38,515 bases of DNA from an uncultured Rhodospirillaceae bacterium. GTDB lineage: Bacteria > Pseudomonadota > Alphaproteobacteria > Rhodospirillales > Casp-alpha2. Position 1 is the stretch's first letter. Each line of letters opens with the position of its first letter. A model generated the notes under the pieces. It saw nothing but the letters and a program-made list of their open reading frames with translations, made no database searches and was not told the origin of the DNA. The stretch spans positions 1 through 38,515 of the forward strand of contig CAJWCU010000027.1 of assembly GCA_913030825.1 (NCBI GenBank). Direction: 5' to 3'. Positions 26,720-35,800 of this stretch are shown here, piece by piece. Made by a program: the position numbers and the translations under genes.

Positions 26720-27571
26720 CTACTGCCGGCGGCGTTCGGCCCATATGTTCAGGAAGTTGCCGGCAAAGATCACCGCCGCCCCGCCCAGCACCCAGGGGTC
26801 CAGCGCTTCGCCGTAGAACAGCAGACCGGCGAACGCGATCAACGGCAGACGCAGGAACTCCATCGGAACGACGACGACGGCATCAGCCTCGGCGAATGCC
26901 CGGGCCAGACAGTAATGGGCGCTGAGACCGGTCACGCTGACCACGAAAATCCAGGGCCACAAGGCCGTGGACGGCGTCGTCCAATCGAACAGGGACGGGA
27001 TAAGGCCCAGCGGCAATTGCACGAGACACATGTAAAAGACAATCGCCAAGGCCGAATCCGTCCGCGTCAACTTCTTCGTCAAAAGGTAAGCGAAGGCATA
27101 GCCGACCGCCGCCATGAGCACGGCGAGCGCCGCCGTCGAAATCGGCACCAGGCCCGGTCGGACGACGATCAGGATACCGGTGAAGCCGATGGCGATAACC
27201 AATGCCCGCATCGGCGTGATGTGCTCCTTGAGCAACAACGGCGCCAGCAGAGCCGCCCAGATGGGCATGGTGAATTCCAACGCGAAGACCTGAGCCAGCG
27301 GCAGCAGTGAGATGCCGTAGAACCATCCGAACTGCCCCACGTAATGGGCCATGTTGCGCAGGACCTGCAACACCGGTTGCTGGGTCACCAGATGATGCCA
27401 GCCCGCACGCCAGATGATCAGCAATGCCACCAGCAAGCCGATGGCGCTGCGGAAGAACAGGATATTCAGGGTCGACAGCTCGGCCGAGAGTTCGCGCCCG
27501 GCGATGGCCATGAGTGCCAGGGACGATAACGTCCCCAGCATCCATAGCGCGGCCTTGAGAACGGGCGGCAT
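26720..27571 (-). CDS. EamA/DMT-family transporter
   Basis: This 283-residue inner-membrane protein has about ten hydrophobic helices in two EamA repeats (about 5-135 and 145-280). Conserved DMT features include 'FFRSAIGLL' in helix 2, 'PIWAALLAPLLLKEHIT' at helices 4-5, and 'PLIAFAGLLFYGEALDP' near the end. Family members export metabolites or amino acids, or import nucleotide sugars; the substrate is not readable. It starts 22 bases after the stop of the TRAP large subunit, so it probably belongs to the TRAP operon. Confidence 0.9.
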   Translation of the reverse strand: MPPVLKAALWMLGTLSSLALMAIAGRELSAELSTLNILFFRSAIGLLVALLIIWRAGWHHLVTQQPVLQVLRNMAHYVGQFGWFYGISLLPLAQVFALEFTMPIWAALLAPLLLKEHITPMRALVIAIGFTGILIVVRPGLVPISTAALAVLMAAVGYAFAYLLTKKLTRTDSALAIVFYMCLVQLPLGLIPSLFDWTTPSTALWPWIFVVSVTGLSAHYCLARAFAEADAVVVVPMEFLRLPLIAFAGLLFYGEALDPWVLGGAAVIFAGNFLNIWAERRRQ

Positions 27572-27593
27572 GATGGTCGCAGCCCGCCTGTAT

Positions 27594-30257
27594 CTAGAAC
27601 TGCAAAGTCAGATCGCGCGGATTGGCCATGCAGGCTGCGACGTCCAGCGCCTGCTCCTTGGACAGCTTCGGCTGCTGACGCAGACCGATGTTCATGCGGA
27701 TCGCCTGATCATAGGCCGAAAGACCGGCAAGCAATTCGCCCGCCGCCTTTTCACGCCAGGCGATATCCCCGTCGAACGCCGCCTTGGCATCGGCCAGGGC
27801 TTTCTGCGCTTTCTCCATGTCCGGCTTGTCGCCGCGCAACGCGCGGCGGGCGTCGGCCAAAGGTTTCTGGATTTCCCGCGTGCCCGGAATTTCGCGCATG
27901 ACCTTTTCCAGATCGTTGATCAAGGTCATGGCCTTTTCCATGTCCGTCTCGGCACCGACCGCCGCCGGCAGACCGGCGAGGGTTTCGCCAAGCGCCGACA
28001 AGTCGTCGGTCGCGGCAATGACCCGCTTGATTTCGATCAGCGGCTCGTAAGCGCCGTCCACGTTGCGTTCGTAAAGGCGCGTGGCACGCGTTTCCGCCTT
28101 CTGCAGCTTCACGAAGTCATTGTGGCGGGCCCGCCAATCCTCAGGCACTTCCGCTTCGTAGGCCTTGATTTCGGTCCGCAATTCCTCGATCTGGGCTTCC
28201 AGCTTGGCTTTGCGATCTTCGGCGCTGCCGTCGCGCGGCAGTTGGCGGATCGTCCCCTGCTTATACTTGATTTCTTCCTTCAAGCGACGGGCCTGGCGTT
28301 GCAGTTCACGAACTTCGACGTGCAGCGGCAGATAGGCAGGCGTCGCCGCGGCGACGGCCTTTTCGGCCGCATGGATCTTATCGACCAACTCAAAGGTCTT
28401 TTCCGCCTTGTCGAAGCTGGATTTCAAATCACCACGCAATTCGCCCGGCAGCATCGAGATATCAAGGCCGCGTGCCGTACTGATCGCCGCACGGATCGCA
28501 CCCGCCTGCGTGTCATAGACCTGGAACAGGTGATCCTGGACACAGGACGACAACGCAGGGTTTCGGGGCGGCGGCGCCGTGTCGGAGGTCAGGCTCACGC
28601 GTTGCGGCAGATAGTTCACCATCTGCGGCGTCAGACCGACGATGACAAGCGCCAGCAATTGCAAGGCGATGAACGGAATGACTCCCTTGTACATCTGGAT
28701 GGTCTTGACGTTGGGTGGGGCAACACCGCGCAGATAGAACAGCGCAAACCCGAAGGGTGGCGTCAGGAACGAGGTCTGAATGTTCAAGCCGATCATCACG
28801 CCCAGCCAGACGGCCGTTACGTTGGCCGACGGGTCCATCAGCAGAATCGGCGCAACGATGGGAACCACGACCACGGCGATTTCGATGAAGTCCAGGAAGA
28901 ACCCCATGATGAAGATGACCAGCATGACGATGGTGAACTGGGCCCAGAACCCGCCCGGCAGGCCGGTCAGAAATTCACGCACGAGCTCCTCGCCGCCAAA
29001 GGCGCGGAACGCGGCGGTAAGCATCGCCGCACCGATCAGGATGATGAACACAAGCGACGTCGTCTTGGCCGTTTCGACCATGACGCCCTGAAGGGTGTCT
29101 TCGATCTTGAAGGCGCGCCAGCCGCTCCAGACCAGAGCGATCAGCAGGGTCGCCGTGAAGATCACGCCGAGTGTCACGCCGAGCACGTCGGCGGACGTGT
29201 TGATCGCCTTCACGTTGACGTGGAACTGATTGCTGATGACGGCTAAAGCGACCAGAGAAACCAACGCCATGATCGCCGGGTAATAGGCGTTCTTGTGCCC
29301 GTCGCGAAGCCGGTAGCCGCCCATGATCAAAGCCCCCGCGGCGCCGATGGCCCCCGCCTGGTTGACCGTCGCGACGCCGGTGATGATCGATCCCAGCACC
29401 AGGAAAATCAGGGTCAACGGCGGCACCAAGGTGATGAAGACCTTGACCATGAACTTGCGGTCGATGCCGCCTTCGCGCGGCACGGCCGGGGCCATCTTCG
29501 GCCGGAACAGGGCAAGCCCGAGAACGTAAGCCATATAGAGCCCGACAAGGACAAGGCCCGGGATAAAGGCCCCCAGGAACATTTCACCGGCACTGGTCGA
29601 CGTCACGTCGAAACCCGACGGCATCAAAAGATTGCCGGTTGATTCCTTGTACAGCTCCTTACGCGCGGTCGACGCCTGATCGACGGCGCTGGCCAACTGG
29701 TCGGCCAGGATGATCAGCACGATCGACGGCGGAATGATCTGGCCCAAGGTGCCCGAGGCCGCGATGGTCCCGGTCGACAGCGAATTGGCGTAGTTGTTGC
29801 GCATCATCGCCGGAAGCGAGATCAAGCCCATGGCGACCACAGTGGCACCGACGATGCCCGTCGTCGCGGCCAAAAGCGCGCCGACGAAGATCACCGAAAT
29901 GCCCAGACCGCCCGGCACCGGGCCGAACAGCTGTGCCATGGTGACCAGCAGGTCTTCGGCCAGCTTGGAGCGCTGGAGCATGATGCCCATGAAGATGAAC
30001 AGCGGAATCGCGATCAAGGTGTCGCGTTCGGCCTCCCAATAAACGCCACGGAAGTTCGTGACGCCGGCCGACAGCCATTGCCAGGCGCCGCCTTGCGCGA
30101 AATAGGCATCGACGTTGCCGGCGAACAACCAACCGCAGAGCGCCGCCAGGGAAATGGTGAAGATGGCGGAACCGGGCAGCGCAAAGGCAACGGGAAACCC
30201 GATGCCCAGCGCATAAGCCATAGTCACCATCAGGACGACAAGAAAGAGAAGTTCCAT
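27594..30257 (-). CDS. TRAP transporter large permease (DctM) with C-terminal coiled-coil extension
   Basis: This is the large membrane subunit of a tripartite ATP-independent periplasmic transporter, which imports an organic acid with Na+ or H+. It has 887 residues, against about 430 for classical DctM and about 600 for the larger subtype. The membrane domain spans about 1-545, with 'GATVVAMGLISLPAMM', 'GTLGQIIPPSIVLI' and 'QTSFLTPPFGFALFYLRG' typical of DctM. Residues 190-225 and 315-355 are extra loops. Residues about 555-887 form a soluble, charged, largely helical domain with coiled-coil stretches (about 645-725 and 770-850) and cysteines at 572 and 876. Its side of the membrane is not certain. 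It starts 20 bases after the DctQ stop. Confidence 0.9.
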   Translation of the reverse strand: MELLFLVVLMVTMAYALGIGFPVAFALPGSAIFTISLAALCGWLFAGNVDAYFAQGGAWQWLSAGVTNFRGVYWEAERDTLIAIPLFIFMGIMLQRSKLAEDLLVTMAQLFGPVPGGLGISVIFVGALLAATTGIVGATVVAMGLISLPAMMRNNYANSLSTGTIAASGTLGQIIPPSIVLIILADQLASAVDQASTARKELYKESTGNLLMPSGFDVTSTSAGEMFLGAFIPGLVLVGLYMAYVLGLALFRPKMAPAVPREGGIDRKFMVKVFITLVPPLTLIFLVLGSIITGVATVNQAGAIGAAGALIMGGYRLRDGHKNAYYPAIMALVSLVALAVISNQFHVNVKAINTSADVLGVTLGVIFTATLLIALVWSGWRAFKIEDTLQGVMVETAKTTSLVFIILIGAAMLTAAFRAFGGEELVREFLTGLPGGFWAQFTIVMLVIFIMGFFLDFIEIAVVVVPIVAPILLMDPSANVTAVWLGVMIGLNIQTSFLTPPFGFALFYLRGVAPPNVKTIQMYKGVIPFIALQLLALVIVGLTPQMVNYLPQRVSLTSDTAPPPRNPALSSCVQDHLFQVYDTQAGAIRAAISTARGLDISMLPGELRGDLKSSFDKAEKTFELVDKIHAAEKAVAAATPAYLPLHVEVRELQRQARRLKEEIKYKQGTIRQLPRDGSAEDRKAKLEAQIEELRTEIKAYEAEVPEDWRARHNDFVKLQKAETRATRLYERNVDGAYEPLIEIKRVIAATDDLSALGETLAGLPAAVGAETDMEKAMTLINDLEKVMREIPGTREIQKPLADARRALRGDKPDMEKAQKALADAKAAFDGDIAWREKAAGELLAGLSAYDQAIRMNIGLRQQPKLSKEQALDVAACMANPRDLTLQF

Positions 30258-30277
30258 GGGTGTCGTGTCCTTGTCGC

Positions 30278-31318
30278 TTAGGCGTTCGCGTGGCTGGTGT
30301 GGTCGCGGCCGCCGGGTTCACCCCGGACATCGGCGACGGCATCCAGCATATAGCTGATGAATTGGATCATCATGGAGATGGCGAACACGGCCAGGAAGCC
30401 GGCCATCATGTATTTCACATACATGGAAAAGCCGGTCTGGGTCGTTTCCCATGACAGAATGGGCGAATTGATCACCGCGTTCTGGCCACCCATGCCGACG
30501 ATCAGAATGACCCAGCAAAGCGTGACACCCAAGAACACGGACCCGAAGGCGTTGACCATGCCTTTCCGTTTGGGGTTGAACGCGGCGTAGAACACGTCAA
30601 CGCGGACATGGCCTTCCTCGATCAAGGTGTACGCGCTCGCGAACAGGAACAGGGCCGCGTACCAGAACCGCACGAGATCACCCATGAAGACCTGTTCGTA
30701 TGAAAAGATGAACCGCGTGATGACGATCAGCAGTTCCGCCCCGACGATCAGTAACGCGAGCCAGGTAAAGCCTAGCGTGCGCGTGAAGAACGCCGTGACG
30801 ATGGCCGCCGCCGTCAACGGCAGATGCACGTAAGGCCCGCGGAACTGCGATTTGCCCAACTCCAGGGCCAGGTCGTCTCCGAACACGGCGGGGAGGAAGC
30901 CCTCGACCCGCATGAAGGACAGAATGGCGTCGGCCACACCGATATAGAGCACGGCGAAATACGCCATGCGGATCAGCAATGCGTTGCCGTCGGAAATCAA
31001 CTGACTGTCCTGGCGCAAGGTGCGGGAACAGGTCTTGACCGTATAAAGCGCGGCGGCGGCGATCCCGGCCAGATAGGCCAGCATCTGCACCCAGGCAAGC
31101 GGCGACGACGCGGTCTCTTCGCCGTGACGCCCCAAATGAAGGGCCGCCCCCTCGCCCGGCCAGCCGAGCCAGAACGTCAGATAGTTATTGATTAAGAAAA
31201 CACAGAGTGCGGATAACACCGCCCACCCGAAGAAACGGACGGCGACGGTCGTCCGCGGCGATACGTCAGGGGAAGCAACCGCCCCGTTCGCATCAGGCAT
31301 CGTTTGCTCGGCCGCCAT
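30278..31318 (-). CDS. TRAP transporter small permease (DctQ), enlarged
   Basis: This is the small membrane subunit that docks the binding protein and large subunit of the TRAP system. It has 346 residues, about twice the usual DctQ length. The DctQ core is about 215-325, with the family-typical 'EEGHVRVDVFY' between helices. The N-terminal ~210 residues add about four further hydrophobic helices (about 28-48, 73-94, 116-136 and 184-205) that classical DctQ lacks. ATG 31318 has no clear ribosome binding site, and ATG 31300 is a possible alternative. It lies 181 bases after dctP, across a hairpin, and 20 bases before dctM. Confidence 0.85.
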   Translation of the reverse strand: MAAEQTMPDANGAVASPDVSPRTTVAVRFFGWAVLSALCVFLINNYLTFWLGWPGEGAALHLGRHGEETASSPLAWVQMLAYLAGIAAAALYTVKTCSRTLRQDSQLISDGNALLIRMAYFAVLYIGVADAILSFMRVEGFLPAVFGDDLALELGKSQFRGPYVHLPLTAAAIVTAFFTRTLGFTWLALLIVGAELLIVITRFIFSYEQVFMGDLVRFWYAALFLFASAYTLIEEGHVRVDVFYAAFNPKRKGMVNAFGSVFLGVTLCWVILIVGMGGQNAVINSPILSWETTQTGFSMYVKYMMAGFLAVFAISMMIQFISYMLDAVADVRGEPGGRDHTSHANA

Positions 31319-31449
31319 GAATTGGCAATCCTTTGTTGTCTTGATTGTCCGGCCTCCAGGTGGTCAGAGCCCGGAATGTTCTGAGCAAAGGCACCCGGAG
31401 CGCGTTCCCCGGATGAATTTCAAACGCGACAGGATGGACCGGACAAGGA

Positions 31450-31475
31450 CGGGACGGAGCAATCGCCCCGTCCCG
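31450..31475 (-). terminator. Hairpin between dctP and dctQ (attenuator or mRNA stabiliser)
   Basis: A perfect 8-bp stem (CGGGACGG 31450-31457 with CCGTCCCG 31468-31475) has a 10-base loop and lies 24 bases after the dctP stop on the minus strand. It lacks a U-tract. Such structures commonly protect the upstream mRNA and allow partial read-through, so that more binding protein than permease is made. Confidence 0.5.
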
Positions 31476-31499
31476 CCGTATGCCGTGTCACGTCAGCAG

Positions 31500-32600
31500 T
31501 TAGACTTTAATGCCAAGCACGCGGTTGCGCTGGTTGGTGTAGCCCGTATCGGCCAGCAGCATCCAACGACCGACATCGCTCCGGAACGAAGCGAAGCTCT
31601 CGTGGACTTCCTTGGCCAGCGGGCTGTGCGCCTGCACTTCCGCGAAGACTTCCTCGGCGGCCTTGCCGAAGGCGTCATAGACATCATCGTTGAAGGCGCG
31701 GAGCTTGACGCCGTGATCGTTGATCAACTTGCTGAGGTAGGTACCGTTGTTGGCGTTGGTTTCCGCCATCTGGTGGGCATTTTCCTCGGCACAAGCCGCG
31801 ATCAGGACCGCCTGGTCGCTCTTCGAAAGCGAAGAGAACCACTTCTTGTTGAAGCCCATGTTGAGCTGCGACGCGGGCTCATGCATGCCCGGGTAGTAGT
31901 AGAATTTCGCCGCTTCATAGAACTTCATGAAGTAATCGTTGTACGGACCGACCCACTCGGTGGCCTGCACGGCGCCGGAAACCAGGTTTTCGTAGATCTG
32001 GCTGCCCGGCAGGGACACGGTCGAAGCGCCCAGCTTGGCCAGGACGTCACCGCCCAGACCCGGGATACGCATCTTCAGGCCCTTGAAGTCGTCCGGCGAG
32101 TTGATTTCCTTGTTGAACCAGCCCCCCATCTGGCAACCGGTGTTGCCGCAAGGGAAGCCGATGATGCCGAATTCGTCGCCGACTTTTTCCAACAGCCCCT
32201 GGCCGCCGCCGTACTTCATCCAGGCATCCATTTCCGCATAGGCGAACCCGAACGGAACAGCCGTGAAGTAGGCCCAAGCCGGGTGCTTGCCCTTCCAGTA
32301 ATAGTCTGCGCCGATATAAGCCTGGGAATTGCCCGAGGCCACTTCGTCGAAGGAATCAAAGGCACCGACACGCTCGCCCGAGGCGAAATACTTCACCTGG
32401 ATACGGCCGTCGGTCAGCAGCGGAATACGTTCGGCCAGGCGCTGGGCGCTGAGGCCCAGTCCCGGGAAGTCCCGCGGCCAGGTGGAAACGATATTCAGTT
32501 CCTTGCGGCCCTGCGAGATCGCGGGCTTGGCAATAGTCGTGGCAGCGGCACCGGCAACACCAGCGACGGCAGCCTTCTTCATAAACTCACGTCTTTTCAT
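31500..32600 (-). CDS. TRAP substrate-binding protein, TakP-like, Tat-exported
   Basis: This periplasmic solute receptor has 366 residues. ATG 32600 follows GGGAGAA. The leader has a twin-arginine motif (RREFMKK, 3-9) and ends around AISQG, so it is exported folded. Arg178 (GLKMRIPG) corresponds to the carboxylate-binding Arg of DctP proteins. TEWVGPYND (214-222) and 'YYYPGMHEP' match the TakP/lactate-binding branch, whose members bind 2-oxo acids or lactate with a metal ion. The exact ligand is inference. Cys151 and Cys156 could form a disulfide. It is the first gene of the TRAP operon. Confidence 0.9.
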   Translation of the reverse strand: MKRREFMKKAAVAGVAGAAATTIAKPAISQGRKELNIVSTWPRDFPGLGLSAQRLAERIPLLTDGRIQVKYFASGERVGAFDSFDEVASGNSQAYIGADYYWKGKHPAWAYFTAVPFGFAYAEMDAWMKYGGGQGLLEKVGDEFGIIGFPCGNTGCQMGGWFNKEINSPDDFKGLKMRIPGLGGDVLAKLGASTVSLPGSQIYENLVSGAVQATEWVGPYNDYFMKFYEAAKFYYYPGMHEPASQLNMGFNKKWFSSLSKSDQAVLIAACAEENAHQMAETNANNGTYLSKLINDHGVKLRAFNDDVYDAFGKAAEEVFAEVQAHSPLAKEVHESFASFRSDVGRWMLLADTGYTNQRNRVLGIKV

Positions 32601-32679
32601 GCAAATTCTCCCTGTTTGCGTGGTAGTCCAGATAGGTCGTTTTATTTATTGGGACAGATTTTGCACAGGCTGACGCCCC

Positions 32680-32693
32680 TTGGCTACAGCCAA
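32680..32693. promoter_or_regulatory. Palindrome in the TRAP promoter region
   Basis: TTGGCT-AC-AGCCAA is a perfect inverted repeat 80 bases upstream of the dctP start. It is a candidate operator; no regulator is encoded nearby. Confidence 0.4.
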
Positions 32694-32717
32694 TTGATAT
32701 TTAACCGTCACATTCGA

Positions 32718-32737
32718 CCGGTCTGATATATGACCGG
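32718..32737. promoter_or_regulatory. Second inverted repeat upstream of the TRAP operon
   Basis: CCGGTC and GACCGG half-sites are separated by an AT-rich 8-base spacer (TGATATAT), about 118-137 bases before dctP. The spacing (14 bases between centres) suits a dimeric regulator. Confidence 0.4.
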
Positions 32738-32771
32738 GCAAACGGCTAAAATATGGGCATAAATAGCCGGT

Positions 32772-32796
32772 TTCCGAGGGGGGCACTCCCTCGGAA
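32772..32796 (-). terminator. Hairpin downstream of the giant ricin-domain gene
   Basis: A perfect 9-bp stem (TTCCGAGGG with CCCTCGGAA, 7-base loop) lies 38 bases after the stop of the giant gene. No U-tract follows on the minus strand. It is a likely transcript end or stabiliser. Confidence 0.5.
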
Positions 32797-32834
32797 GGCC
32801 GTCAATAATCGCTTTCGGACACAACCGCCGCAGG

Positions 32835-35800
32835 TTATTTGGGCTCCCACGATGTCCGCGGCACGGGCATCGCTTCCCATTTCTGGGACGACGACGACGA
32901 ACAATGGGCCGTCGTCAACGCACCCGGGGCAGCGGCCTTTTCATACGCTTCGCGGGCCTTGTCGACATTCGCCTTTAGTTTGTCGGCCTGTGACTTCATG
33001 GCGTGGTTGATCCGGCTCACCATATAGATTCCCGTCCACTGAACCGCCATGCCCACATATTTATGCTGCAGGTCGATCAGCTTCTTGTCCGACGCCTGAG
33101 AGCCTTTCTTTGCCGTCGCCAGGCAATCCTTCGTGGCCTTGCCGTCCTTGTACTTCTTGAACCGATCGTACTTCTGTTCGAAGACGAACCCGGACTTGTC
33201 GTAGGACGCCTTGACCTCGGCCGCCATCTTAGGATCGATCCCGGGCAGGACCGGCACGGTCGTCGGCAAGACCGAATCCATGGGTTCGTCGATCCAGATA
33301 TGCGGCGCATGGAAGTCTGTCTTCGACAGGCGGACGAAGGTCAGCTTGTTCTTCACCACGGCCAATTCCTGGTGCGATTTTTCCGGCGACGACGTATCGC
33401 ACTTGCCGGAGGCCAGCACACCATCCGCGCGCCGGCGCATGCATTTCTTGGTCGACTTGTTCTGGAATTGGAACATGCAGGGCCCGGACGCCACGGGGGC
33501 GAACGAGGGCAGCTTCTTCATGTGCTCCTGAATCTGTGGCGGCAGATGGCCGAAGAACGGCACCTTGGGCTCGAACACCGGCCCTTCGACGACACAGCGC
33601 CGCGTGCCGCTTACGGGCGGTTGGCTGAGAAGCCCGTTGTCGCCCGCCGTGAACTTCTGACTGGCGTCGTTCCGGCATTCCTGCAGGTTCAGTTGGTGCC
33701 CGTCGTAGAAGGCTTTCTTCTTGGAATCGGCGGTGACGCAGCGGCCCATCTGGCGGACCTCGCCGTAGTTGGTCAGCGCGAACTGCTGATACTGGGAACT
33801 TGAACATTCGCGCGCGACTAGGCGGCGGATGTTGGTGTCGCCGGAGGTTTCCAGGCACCGTTCCTTGCCGTCGATGGTATGCGCCAATCGCTTATAAGAA
33901 TCCGCCTTGGTGCCGTCGGGCAACGTGTTTTCGATTTCCCATTTCTGCAGCTTGTCCCCGGATTTGCATTTCTGCAGGGAAAGCAACGAGCCGATCCCGC
34001 CGACCGACCCCTTCGTCGGAGGTGCAGGCAGGAACTTGCCGCCGGCGATCTGGATCGTCGTCAACTTACGCTGCCCCTGGGGATGGACGCTCAGGCAGAG
34101 CTTGGTGCCGATCTTCTGGATCAGACCGTCCTTGCGCACCTTCCAACGCTGGTTGTTGACCGCATGGCGGTTGTTGTTGCCTCCGTTCTTGAACATGTTC
34201 GGGTTGAACTGAAGGGCGCTCGGCCGTTGGAAACAGTCATGCAGCGCGACGCCGCCACCGTCCTGCGCGAGGCACTTGCCCAGCGAGCGGATTTCGCCGT
34301 TCCAGCGGAACGAGAAGCTTTGGTTGAAGTCGCCGTTGCAATCCCACAACACCGTTTCAGGCACCGGCAAGCCATCGACCTGCAACTGGGTGCGGATTTC
34401 GACGCAGCGTTTGTACGTCGCGGACCGGATCATGTGATAGGCCGGCAGAATGCGGCCGTCTTCGTCCACGTTGGCGGGCTCCAATTCCCATTCCGCCGCC
34501 TTGCCGGTGCAGTCGGCCAGCTGAAGCGGCGTGATGTCAAACGGCGCCTTCATGTGCTTGCCACGCGCAATGCACAGCTTCGTGCCCTTGGCCTGCAGAT
34601 GGAGCCCGGTCCAGGTCCAGAGCGTCTCTTGACCGTCACATTTGCCCAGGAAAACGCCACTGCCTTTCCTCGTGTGCTGGGCGCGCACGCAATCCTGCAG
34701 GACACGCAGCTGCGAATCCGAATTCAGGTTGAAAGTCTGGTAGTCCGACCCGTCGCATTCATAGGACAGACCGATCTTGTCCGCCACGTCGACGCAATTG
34801 CCGGTCTCCACATCGCGCAAGCTGACCGTGTACAACTGTTCCGCCGGCGTTTCCGACAATTTCTGCAGGTCGGCGATGGGCGTGGTTTCCCATTGCTGCG
34901 AGGTATCGCTGTCCGAACAATCGTGCAGTTCCAGCCTCTTCTTTTTCGTGTTGTAGGCAGCACATTCGCCCGACGCCATCATCAGCTGCTTGCCGTCGAG
35001 CGTCCATTTTTGCTGTGGCTTGCCGTTGCATTTGCCCAGGAACAGCTTGGCGCCCCGGTCGACGCCCTTGGCGCTCAGGCAATACGGTTTCTTCTCGCCG
35101 GATGCCACGGCGACAAGGTCGCCTTTGGGGCTGAACCGGAACAGGTGATCGTCGTTGGTCGAATCACAATCGCCGAAGCTGAATTCGGGGTGTTTCGTCG
35201 ACTTCTTGAAGATCAGGCAATGGCCGTTGGCCGCGTTCTTGTAAAGGTTCCCCTTGACCGGAATGGTCTTCCCGCCCGGCCCACTCGACCCCCAGCCCGC
35301 CCCGGCGAAACCGCCGCCCGTCTGCGTCGCATGGTTCTTCTCCGCCCAGCTGGCGACGGCTTCGGAATGTTTGTTGGAATGCGATCCGCCACCGAAGAAG
35401 GCGTGTTCGATGCCGTCGACCGCTTCCTTCGCCAGGTCCGAAATCATGCCGCCGATGGCCTTGCCCAATTCTTCCGGGCTGGCCGGTTTGAACTTCAGGT
35501 CGGCGTTCACGGACTGACCGAACACCGTGAAGATGGCGACCATTTCGATCGGCTTATTGCCCAGCAGCGCCTGCAGGGAGCCATCGAACTTGGCTTCGGT
35601 GAAGTGGAAGTTCTTGCGGTAGGCCTCGATCAGTTTTTCCAGGCCCTTGAAGATGTATTCCGACGCCTCGACCGCAACCTCGGACGCTGTGATGGCGCCC
35701 TTGGCGACCTCGAAGGCCGCGTTGGCGGCCAGCACCCCGGCCTGGAACAGGATCGGCGTCAATTCGGTCGCCGCCTTGGCAACCTCCAACGCCGCCGTGG

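Noticed and set aside
27414-29246. 610-residue plus-strand open frame
   Set aside because: It is antisense to the DctM gene, rich in Arg/Gln/His/Asp as expected for a GC-rich shadow frame, with no recognisable domain.
31188-32726. 512-residue plus-strand open frame
   Set aside because: It is opposite the Tat-exported TRAP binding protein and has no domain features.
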